Shown here in pieces: positions 48,652 through 58,763 of a stretch of 64,000 nucleotides of DNA. The DNA lies in NCBI RefSeq assembly GCF_005239225.2, contig NC_133288.1, positions 17,986,169-18,050,168 of the forward strand, written 5' to 3'. The notes under the pieces were generated by a model. It was not told the DNA's origin. It worked only from the letters and a program-made list of their open reading frames with translations, and did no database searches. The stretch is from Populus alba. Lineage: Eukaryota; Streptophyta; Magnoliopsida; Malpighiales; Salicaceae. Position numbers and translations under genes: made by a program. The first letter of the stretch is position 1, and every line of letters begins with the position of its first letter.

Positions 48652-49143
48652 AACAGAACCACTTGAAGCGAAAGGAGAGAATAAAGATATGATAATTGTT
48701 TACTGAAAGAATTCCCTCCCTGGACCTCTGGAAGAATTATTCATGTTTGGTACAGATTTTGATGCTGTCCGGCGGCAAAACTTCTGCTTGTTGCTTTTTA
48801 AAGAGTGAAGAAATGTCGTCTTTTGCAAACGACGTCGTTACATATGCTTAGCTCATTGTTTTTGCAGCTGGAAAATATTTTTATAAAAGTTTTATTTATG
48901 CATTAACACAGAAGCAGAAATTAAAGAGCTGGGAGGATTGCCTCAGAGAGCAACAATAGTCCCTGCATTATGCACAATTAATTAACCTCATTGCGAGACG
49001 CTCGAGCAGATAAAGATGCCTAATAGAAACACCACTTGACTCTCAATTTGTCACTACAATTTCTCATAAAATCACTTTATGTCAATACATTGAACTTTGT
49101 ATCATCTACATAAATTGTAAGTATGAGATAGTGGATTGACCAA
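48652..49143. promoter_or_regulatory. Intergenic region: PPR promoter and GUX 3' flank
   Basis: About 490 bases separate two minus-strand genes. The part next to the PPR start should hold its promoter. The 12-base perfect palindrome AACGACGTCGTT (48828-48839) contains GACGTC, a C-box core bound by plant bZIP factors. I see no TATA box. The far end is probably the 3' untranslated region of the GUX gene. Confidence 0.5.
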
Positions 49144-52100
49144 TCACAAAGAGGAGAGAGATGTAGTTGTAACAGCTGGCGGTGATGGAGTAACAGTTGC
49201 ATTATCTGTCCAATTCTTTTCACCCCAATGCCATAGCATGCTCTCCCAGAAGCAGAAATTCTCATAGCAGGTTTCCAAGCGTTTGTCTTTTATCTTAATC
49301 TTCCAATGACCATCAGTGTAATTGGCTTTCTCAGCTTGCCTCCTATCCCACTCTAATGCTGCCTTTTGCTTGGACCTAAGCAAGCAGTACTTGTGCAAGT
49401 TCTCTGGCATGGCATCATGCACCTTCCACCATGTTTTGTGAGCAATATCACTAGCAAACTCCTGCAAAATGTCCACATTCCAGTTGCAATCATAATCTCG
49501 GAAACATATCCATGGTTTATTGCCCAGATAGTGGAGAACGTAAAGGATTGGCGGATCAGCTCCAAAGAGTCGAGTTTTCATCTGTTTCTTCTCCTCCTCG
49601 TCACCTTCCCAAAAGTGTTTCAAGAAGTTCATGTGTTTAGGAATCCGGTGCCACCACGTGAAGATTTCATTTAGATATCCCTGGTCCCCGCCATTGTAGG
49701 ACTCAATCTCATTGATATGATCCATTAACAGCTGGAATGTACAATTTGATGGTTCAACCACCATCACACCGGAGTTGAACAGGGTAGCATTGTTTCCTGT
49801 AGCAGATATTTCTGGCATCTCAAACAAGAAATCAATATTTCTAAGTATGAGCATGTCAGCATCAATGAAGATGATCTTGTCATAATCTGTCAATTGCCAA
49901 AGACGAAATTTACTGTAGTTCCATTCATTGTAAGCATCTCGTTCAGCTTTTGGGTTCCTGATTCTTTGGATTGTATGGATTTTCCAACCTGCAGCTGCTA
50001 AGCCTTCCCTATGATAGTCAGTAATTGTTTCATCAACAAGTATCACAAGATCCCGTGTTGAACCTGCCATGCGGATACTCTGAGCTGCAGCAATGGCCCC
50101 ACAAACATAAAAGTGTGCAGAATGCAGAATCGTTGCATACGCTTCCCGGTGTGCTCTTTCTGAGTAAAAATGTTCTGTTGAAAAACATTCAGTGAATTTC
50201 GATTTAAGACTTTGCATTAGCTTTGCAGTGAGAAAGCCAATGCAATCTTTTTCATAAATTACACAGATAGTTAGGGTAACAAATTAGAAAAAGTCAATTC
50301 CTTGCCTTGATCCCTTGGCAGGTAAAACTTACAGATCCAAACCCTAAAGACATTATGCTAAGTCGTATTTTTTCATTTATTTTTAAGTTTCGATGCACCG
50401 GTTTCCCAGTACTTGAATATAAACAGACAGATATGAATGGGTATAGCAGTTGACCAAAAATTTAACTAACTCAACCAGGGCTAGTTTTCACCATAACTTA
50501 AAAGATTTTTGTGGGCTACAGAAATAAAAGAAGAGAAATTAGACAAGCTGCTTTCCAAAGCCCCACTTGCTAACATGAAATAAAAGAAATAGACAGTATT
50601 GATTTTTTTAATGCAGATCTTAAAGACTGACCTTTAGCCTTGAGAGGAACTGAAAGTTCACATGACCCTACTGGGAGTTGTATCTTTTCTCTCAACACAT
50701 TGAGGTTGGGTTGATACATCCATAAATTCCCTTCATGCCAAATAAGCTCCTTGCAAGTGAACAGATTTGGGGTAGGGAAGCAGTCAGTCACCAAAAGCAC
50801 ACGCACAGGATGATAACTTTTAGCAGAAGCAGCAAGATTTGCAGCCGCAAGCTGCAAGTGCAAACGAGCCACATCTCTTGACCATTTCCCTGACTTGTTG
50901 CATGGAAGCTTCACTGCAATTATATCAATGCGTGGCTTGCCAGGAACTTTAAGTTTGGGCAGAACAGGACAAGTGGGAACCTCAAAGTCTTCTTCTTCAT
51001 CTATCCATTCAGGGTAAAGGGATTCCCAAGTTACATCTTCCGCTACATGCTCTAGATGCAGAACAACGTGCTCAACATCCAGTAACATCAGCTTCCAATT
51101 ATTAATCTCACTTTCATTGAAGTTTAACAAGCCAATTCCCTGATACTCATTGCTGTCATCTAGTTTGACAATATTATCGGAAATCTGGTCCCAGTTAATG
51201 TCTAAATTAGAGATATAGCGTGGATCAACGGCAGCACCATCTCTTGTCCATCGATCAACAAAACTTGGCCTGCATACATTAAAACTCTCCTTCAGTATAT
51301 TGCAAAGAAAAACAATCATGGGTCTGTGCCTTTTAGCAAAGTTTAAAGAGGCTTTCAAACTTTTTAAAAAGGATAGCCGAGTGTGTCTGTGCATTTTTTA
51401 ACTCTGAGAACATCTCTAACCTGCCATGCTACTTATCCACTTGAAACAAGGACAAGTTCAGGATGAGAAACTAACATAATACCAAACAGAAAAAAGAGGA
51501 AGGTTTGATTTGGAAGTTCTATGCTGGGAACTAAACTAAAAACTAGAAATGAAACAATCTTAAGAGAAAAATAAGACCTGATAGATAATTAAAAGTAGAC
51601 TATAAACATACCGAGATCCAGAAGTGGATGGCTGGTCTGCAATATAAACTACTGGAGAATGATAGAATGTCACCAAGGTTCCAAAAGCAATTATTAAGAG
51701 CACGACTTTCAGTGTGGATATTTTGCAGTTCAAATTCTTATATTGGATGGGAACCTGGAAGGCCTTCTCAACATCTCTAAGATCCCTACCTCTTAAGAAC
51801 CTCCTTCTGCTTGCATCTTCACTGTACCAAGAAAGCATTCACAAGAACATAGGTCCAAGTACATAATTATATAATAAATCCAGACACATACACAGAAAAA
51901 AAAAAAAGGTTCACAACATTGCAGACAAATCGGAAAAGGATAAAGATGATCCTAGCAGGACAAACAAATAAAAAGAAGAAAAACACATTCGGTAGTTAGC
52001 AAACCAATGGAAGGAACTATCAACTAATAGGATCTTAAACACTTTTCGATGTTATTTTCGAACATTGGCATTTCAGATAATAAAAAGGTGAGACCACCAT

Positions 52101-52557
52101 CAAAAAAATGATAATAGAATGGTGTCAAAGACGCAAGCAAGTAGAACATTACCAGCCCAAATCCTCTCCTCTGCTTCCACTATATGGGTCACAATCAATA
52201 CCAAGCCAATATTGAAAACCCAATTCGACAAAGCATGCAAAGACCAGGAATAAATCACCAAAGAAAAAGGAAAAAACAAAAACAAAAGCATAACATACCA
52301 TAAACAAGTAGATCTCAGCGGTAGTTGATAGTGAAACAAATGGAATGCTAACTAATGTAAAACATGCTTAATCAGTAATCAATAAACTGATTTATTATTA
52401 AGTGAAACCACCGATCAATCAGATTAATAGAGACAGCGAGTGATTAAAAAAGAGAAGTAGTACGAGAGAGAGAGAGAGAGACTGACTTAAAAGCAGAGGA
52501 TCGGTGTCTGGGCTCTGCAGAACTAGAACTAGGGGAGGTCACTCCGACTCCTCTCAT
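49144..52557 (-). CDS. GT8 glucuronosyltransferase of the GUX/PGSIP group
   Basis: A Golgi type II membrane enzyme that adds glucuronic acid from UDP-glucuronate to the xylan backbone of secondary (and, for some members, primary) walls. Exons: 52557-52487, 51821-51612, 51269-50632, 50174-49144; phases join to 649 residues. One transmembrane anchor lies at residues about 59-80 (STLKVVLLIIAFGTLVTF). The lumenal part has the stem block DPRYISNLDINWD, WSRDVARLHLQLAAANLAAS, and then the GT8 domain with HREAYATILHSAHFYVCGAI, the metal-binding DxD as FIDAD (Asp411, Asp413), NATLFNSGVMV, GGDQGYLNEIFTWWHRIPKH and HYLGNKPW. The last exon's acceptor at 50174 restores EHFYSERAHREAY. Which of GUX1, GUX2 or GUX3 it matches is unresolved. 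Intron 1 starts with a donor that runs into a (CT)n tract. Confidence 0.93.
52464..52481. repeat. (GA)n microsatellite at GUX intron 1 donor
   Basis: On the coding strand the donor GTCAGT is followed at once by (CT)n, so the start of intron 1 is a pyrimidine dinucleotide repeat. Confidence 0.85.
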
Positions 52558-53700
52558 CTTATCTTCTTCCGCTTCCGTTACAGGGAGGCAGTCACAATCT
52601 ATCTCACTAAAAAGACATTAACAAGGAAAAATAAAAGACTCTCTATTAGGAAAACACGGATTCGTTTCAGGAAACAGCTGTCAGTGTGGGTATTGACTGT
52701 AATTGGAGATTGTATTAGTTATGTTCAATGGTTAGTTTAAGTGGCTACACCACACAGCGACTATTGATCCATGCTGGTGCTTAGTGTATTATTGCGAGGG
52801 AGATGGTCTCTCCCAGTCTTGTGAAGAGAGTGAGACAGGACGAGTCAAAGTCAATGTAAGAATCCCTTTCTCGATGGAAATGGGGCGAGGTTTTTTCTTT
52901 CGTTTCCTAGTTTACCTCTCTTTCTCACTCCTATTTTACTAGGTTTTTTTTTTTTTTTTTCTATCCTCGATGATGTCCAAAGAGCTATTATCAAAACTAA
53001 TTTTTATTTAATTTTTAAATATTTTAAAAAATATTTTAAAGAATTCAATGATTTAAATTTTAAATTAAAAAAAATCAATCAAAATTTTCTCTATTTATGT
53101 ATAAATTTTTAATTTTATTTTTATTTCACAAAGCCATAGATTTTTTTTTGTCAATATCATGATTTTTATAATAAAAATTTACAATAATTAAAATAAGAAT
53201 TCATAATAATTCAAATGATTTAAATTGAGAAAGAAAGATTTTATCTTTTTAGCCAAAACTTTCTTTTTGTTGTTGAGGTAGGCGGGTTATAATAGTTTGA
53301 TAATTCTAAAAAGTCAGTTATGAATTTGTTTTTATTGGATCATGCAAAAATCCTAGCAGACTCATTTATCGACCATTAACACTTAGTTAAGATTAAAAAG
53401 AGGCATGTTCATGCTAGATCAATAATTTGACATAAAAATCCATAATTTTATATACAATCGTTAGATCATGCTTAAATTTTATTAAAATGTTGTAACGACC
53501 ATAGTTGAAAGAAGTCGTGGAATAGTACATGTATAAGCATGATTGGATAAAGAGGTTTCCTCTTGAGAAATAGACGTCCATGTGCTAGTGATAAAGAACA
53601 TACGAAGCAGATTACAACAGTTGGTAGAGGCAAGAACCCAAAGGAAATGTGAGTAGGGTGACCATGAATCCATGGCCAGCATTAAGAACACTTTCTAAAG
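52558..53700. other. GUX promoter side and AT-rich intergenic DNA
   Basis: The stretch 52558-52900, upstream of the GUX start, has balanced composition and should hold the 5' leader and promoter. From 52940 to 53470 the DNA is AT-rich without features. The part 53480-53700 leads into the retroelement fragment and may be its 5' portion; no long terminal repeat could be defined. Confidence 0.45.
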
Positions 53701-55275
53701 ATGAGAGCAGGAGAGACAACCTCTTGATTGGGAAGAGTATTGTGGAGATATAAGGTTTTGGTTAAAGCTCCTTAACTTTACAAAAACCTTGCAGGCAAAA
53801 GAGTTTATTGATTGGTTAAATGAAGTAGAAAGGGTTTTTTAGTACAGTTAAGTCCTATAGCAAATAAGAGTTAATCTAATCATCATCAAATTAAAAAGTA
53901 AAGCTTTACCTGGTAAGAGCAATTAAAGAGGTCACATGAAAAGCATGATAAACCAAGGATCAATGATTTAAAGAAAATGAAAAGGATAATGAAGGAACAC
54001 TTCTTTCATTTTGGATATGACCAAAATTTATACCAGCGACTCCACATACTAAGACAGGGAAAGTTTTGTTGATGATTACATTAATAAATTGTATCATCTA
54101 ATGGAAAAGAATGACCTATTTGAAATGAAAGGAGCAGCTGGTAGCTAGATACCCGAGTGGTTTATGACAATTCATTCAAGACATGTTGTATTTGCAATCT
54201 TTATGAGTAGTGTTAGAAGCCTATTAAAGCACTATAATGGTAAAGAAACAGTAAGTTGCTAAGGTAGCTTGCTGAAGTATTTGGGCTGACCAAAATACCA
54301 TAGAAAGACTAGTAATTATCAGTGAAGGATCATTTTTTTAGCCCAAACTGACCCCTCAAAAAACTCTACAAATGATAGGTTAATGTTCTTATTTTGGATA
54401 TATTTTTAGAACTTGTTATAAATATAGTGAGAGGGGCATCGAGCTAATAAATGTTATAAGCATAAGGTTATTTAAAAAAGAATTTATTGATAGAAGAGCA
54501 TGATGAGGCAGTTGATCCTATCTATAATGATTCTAATAAGTATAGGGAGATTTTGCATGAATATGGTGGTGATACTTTGGTCATCCAAAAGAATCTATTA
54601 ACTTTCAAGGGTGATTTAAGGTGAAGATTGGTAACGCATCAACATTTTTTATTTAGTCTGTACCATTAAAAACAAGATATGTAACCTAATGACTGACAAT
54701 GAAAGCTTTGAAAATATAGTGTTCATGAAGGTAGTGAAGAAACTCTAGCTCAAGATAAAAACCAAAAAAAAAAAACATTTTAAACCTTACAAGTTGACTT
54801 GGATGAACAAAGATATTATGGTAATCATGGATAAATGATGTGTTGCATCATTTTTCATGAGAAGAAAAAAAGATTGGTGTGACATGATGTTAATGGATAC
54901 ATGTTACATATTGTTAGGCAGACTTTAAAAGTATGGTAGATGTGTTGTGAATAATAAATGGTATAACATGTATACCCTCAACATAAAAGGAAATTGCGTA
55001 TTGTTAACACCCATGAGGAAAGGGTTAATCACTGAAATTGATTCAAATAAGCGTATAATATTATCTTTGTTACATTTCATAAAAATACTAAGAATCAAAA
55101 GGTGGTATATATTTTAATCCCTGATATAAAATTTTAGGGAGTTCTAATATAACTTACAAAATGATGTTAAAAGAATTGCTTTAAGGATTACCATATAAGA
55201 GTACCAAATCAACTTGATCATTGGTTCTAGCTTATTGAATTAGAAACATTGTGATTAGTAGTGAAAATAATTGAT
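53701..55275 (+). pseudogene. Decayed Ty3/gypsy retrotransposon: gag, protease, start of RT
   Basis: Plus-strand translation over several frames follows a plant gypsy polyprotein. The gag core begins near 53729 with FIDWLNEVERVF, is followed by VNLIIIKLKSKAL near 53870, and reaches YINKLYHLMEKNDLFEMKGA near 54070-54130. A linker (EEHDEAVDPIYND) and EYGGDTLVIQKNLLTFKGDL lie near 54495-54620. The aspartic-protease part includes DWCDMMLMDTCYILLGR near 54875-54925. The last trace is the segment before reverse transcriptase (YQINLI..SSLLN) near 55200-55250. Stops and indels are numerous and the reverse transcriptase, RNase H and integrase are missing, so it is inactive. No long terminal repeats were identified. 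Confidence 0.75.
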
Positions 55276-55939
55276 GTAAAACCTTGAATGAATTAAAATA
55301 TAAATTTATGCGTGAAAATATCGGGGTAAACTTGTACTTAATAGTGGAATATTTTTTTTTAGTTTATTTATAATTGTAATCGTAATATTTTTGCAATTTT
55401 GCATTAATTCTTAAAGTTATTACCCCACACAGATACTACATGTATTTTGTGAGTGCATTGTGTACCTAAGTTTTTTTTTTTTTAAAAAAATAAACCAATG
55501 AACGGTGCTATTCTTTTTCTTTTTTTTAATGAGAAATTCTCACTTACCAACTTTTTAGTTGGTGAACCATTGTTTTTAGAATTAAAAAATAATGATACTT
55601 TCCAACTACTTTTCGTGTTTTGATTGAACTGATGAATTTTACAAAAAAACTTTCTTTTTTATTGACGTCGCTAAAGATTAGAAACTAATGAATAATATAA
55701 GGATTGTACATATTTACCAATCAGATTAAATAATTTAAAACTTAATTGTTGAAGAATAATGAGCGAGAAAAAAAAAACAAAACTAATGGAGTGAAAAGGA
55801 AAAAAAAAACATGATGAGGAGGATAATTATCTAACAAAACAAGATTAAAAGGAATGATGAAATGAGCATAAAATCCCAAAATTACTAAAACTAAAATAAC
55901 GATATCTATTGAATACAAACTCAACCCTTCAAGTCAACA
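55276..55939. other. AT-rich intergenic, no gene seen
   Basis: T- and A-run-rich DNA with no protein-like frame. The minus frame at 55742-55924 is hydrophobic low complexity. Confidence 0.5.
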
Positions 55940-56440
55940 TTTTATCAATATAAATATCAAAATAATACTTTTAGATGGTGTTTCAAATGGAGATATAGTG
56001 AGAAATGATCAGAGTTTTTAGATGTGGTATGGTGGCTAGCCCAATCCAACACTCGGGTTCTGAGTTTTGACCAAGTCACCTGGTTTTATCAATATAAATA
56101 TCACAATAATACTTTTAGACGATGTTTACAATAGAGATATGGTGAAAAATAATCAGAGTTTTTAGACCTGGTCTGGTGTTTGGCCCGGTCCAAGACCCGG
56201 GTTTCGGGTTTTGACTGGGCCACCTAGTCATCCAAGTTATTTTTTTAAAATCAAAACGATGTCGTTTTTTTTTTAAAAAAAAACAAAAGTTAACATTGCA
56301 ATCAGGTTTTTTACCAAATCTTGCAAGTCGCTAGGTCATATCGGGTTTTTTCTTTCCATGTTTTTTCTTCAATCCAGCCCAGTTCTAGCCTCGGGTTGGC
56401 CGGGTCCTGGGTCAACCTGTCAGGCCGGATTTTAAAACTA
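55940..56440. repeat. 154-bp imperfect tandem duplication and CGGG-rich repeat tail
   Basis: The block that starts TTTTATCAATATAAATATCA occurs at 55940 and again at 56094, a period of 154 bases. Both copies contain ATACTTTTAGA, GAGATATGGTGA-like text and TGATCAGAGTTTTTAGA-like text, and end in an (A/C)CCGGGTTTCGGGTTTTGAC-like phrase. The tail 56330-56440 carries GGGTTGGCCGGGTCCTGGGT and GTCAACCTGTCAGGCCGG, words of a family often seen near gypsy-like debris in poplar. No coding content. Confidence 0.65.
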
Positions 56441-56889
56441 TGAAAATAATTATTTTTTTTTAATTATAAAATGCACAAAGAATTACTACCAAAAAGCTTT
56501 CTTGCTTTTGGTGTAAAAAAAAGTCACACCTCAATCACACTTTTATCCCAAATATATAATTAATTTGATACAAATTGTTAATCTATTATGAAAGCTTATT
56601 AAGCTCATTAATCGATCAATCATCAAAATTGATTATTGATGGTTTGGAGTCCCCTCCCAGCCACGATGGCATGGAGCATCGATAAAGTGTATAGTTGTTT
56701 TTTCATGAATTTTCCGGTAAAAAAATGATGTGTGATTTGATATTCACCAACACAATATTTTTTGGAATTTTTTGAAGTAGAAAAAAAATCATACAATCAT
56801 TATATCATACAAGAAAAAAAATCCAAAACACCTTTCAAATGAACCTGGAAGAACCCGTGATACATTTTTCAAATGGCCTATTTCAAAGG

Positions 56890-57088
56890 TCTGTTGGCTA
56901 TTGTCATTGTTTTTGTGGTTATTGTTTTAAAAAAAATAGTTTAATAAAAAAGTATTTTTTATGATATTTGTTTTAAATTTTGATGTGTTTAGTTAAAACT
57001 GTAGTTAACGTTATGATTGAAAAAAATGATTTCTTGTTTTTGGTTAATATGCTTTTTGTATAAGGTTTAATTGTAAAATTACCTAAAA

Positions 57089-57141
<53 letters not shown>

Positions 57142-57260
57142 AAACTATTTGCAATTCCATCGCATATAAAATCCATACATAAAGGCCTCTGTGATAAAAA
57201 GGATCCAATGGAATCAAAGGACCATTGCGCTGGATGATAAAATCCATACAACCCGTGAAA
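56890..57260. mobile_element. Partial second copy of the hAT-like MITE
   Basis: Phrases follow the order of the element at 17552-18304: GCTATTGTCATTG and TTGTGGTTATTG at the left end, TTTAGTTAAAACTGTAGTTA in the middle, and CATATAAAATCCATACA on the far side of a (TA)n run. The right terminus is not recognisable, so the copy is truncated or decayed. Confidence 0.5.
57091..57138. repeat. (AT)n microsatellite
   Basis: An AT dinucleotide run of about 23 units, sitting inside the partial MITE copy at the place where the 17.55-kb copy has only a short TATATA stretch. The repeat therefore seems to have expanded after insertion. Confidence 0.9.
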
Positions 57261-58763
57261 TTAAAAGCCCGGGTTTAATTAAGAATTTCAATTGTCAACT
57301 AATTGAATGCTAGATGATGAAATGAAAAAAAATCTCAAATAAAAAAATTAACCAAAGCCAAAAAAGAAAAAAGAAAAATGAGCATCAAATATGAAAGGAG
57401 AAAAAAAATGAAGGGGTGAAGTTGAAAAATAAAATAAAATAAAAAAATATCTTAAATAGAAAAAGAAATTAAAGAAATTGCACCAAGTCTGATAGATAAA
57501 AAATATTAACAAAGAATGCAATTGAAAAAAAAAAAGAGAAATGAATAAAAATAAAACAAAATAGAAAAAAAAAAATGAGGGACAAATCAAAAGAAAAATA
57601 ACTTGAAGGGCTTATCAAAATTGTGGAGGGCTAGGCATGAATTTCTAGGTGGGAAGAGAAAAGAAAAGAAAATGATGTCCACGATGTATCGGAGATCCGA
57701 TAATTACACGTGTTATATAGAGAGGAATATGAGATCGAGACCAATCAAATGACGCAACAAAATCAAGTCTTTTACCACTGGAGTTAGTTACACACGCTAT
57801 TTAAAAACAGCAGAGCGGCTGATATACTAACGTGTTCAATACACACATCATTAACTTTTTGCATTTTTATCTTGAAATACAACTAGACACTTAAGGACCC
57901 AAATATTATTACAAAAAATCCATCATGCAATTATCAATTAGCCCCTCAGCTTTTGAGAATTTGAATCCAAGGGTAATTATATTGTAGCCAAAAGCCCAAA
58001 AGAGTGAAGTGCTTTAAAAGATCATTGTCCATAGTTAAATGATTTTTTGTTTTAAAGGATAGCAAAGTTATTTTAGTATGCAAAAACATAATAATAATAA
58101 AAAAAAGACACCCGTGGATAATTTTCAAATAACAAATGAACCAATAGAAAAAAACAATTTTCCCCTAAAAAAAGTAGCATTTCATAGCTTTTTAAGGAAA
58201 AAAATTGTTATTTTACTATTACAATCCATAATAAACAAAGAAATATAATGATTTTCCATATGTTTTAACCTTTTAAAAATAATATTTTTTTAATTAAAAA
58301 TATATTAAAATAATATTTTTTATTTTTTATTTTTTAAAAATATATTAAAATTATTTAAAAACATCTAAAATGTAATCAAACTATATATATTTTTTTTAAG
58401 AAAAACTAAACACTTATGACAAAGAAGAAAATGTTTAAAAGTAAATAACAATTGTTTTTAAAATATTTTTTATTAAAAAATATATTAAAATAATATATTT
58501 TTTATTTTTTAAAAACAATTCTTAAAATCAGACAAATCAAAATATTTTTTTAAGCCATGTATCCAAAATTCAAGAGAATCATAGATCGCAGCAGCTACGT
58601 GAAATGAAAGGCCGCGATATTGTCATATATAATACGAAAAAAACAGTGCGTTTTACAATTCTACGCGGATCTGAGTAAAATCACACCAAATTCTCTCGTC
58701 AATTTCCACCATCTCCATCACTAGTAGATCTCGACGGTCAATCTTCGCCGTTCACAAAAAAAA

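Larger units (their letters stand above)
56441..58763. other. Intergenic DNA and VPS45 promoter side
   Basis: Contains a partial hAT-like MITE copy (56890-57260), a long (AT)n run (57091-57138), an A-rich stretch (57320-57600) and two copies of the dispersed AT-rich element (58260-58560). The last 200 bases before the VPS45 start (58560-58763) are more balanced, and the CTCTCGTCAATTTCCACC stretch is a likely 5' leader. Confidence 0.5.
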
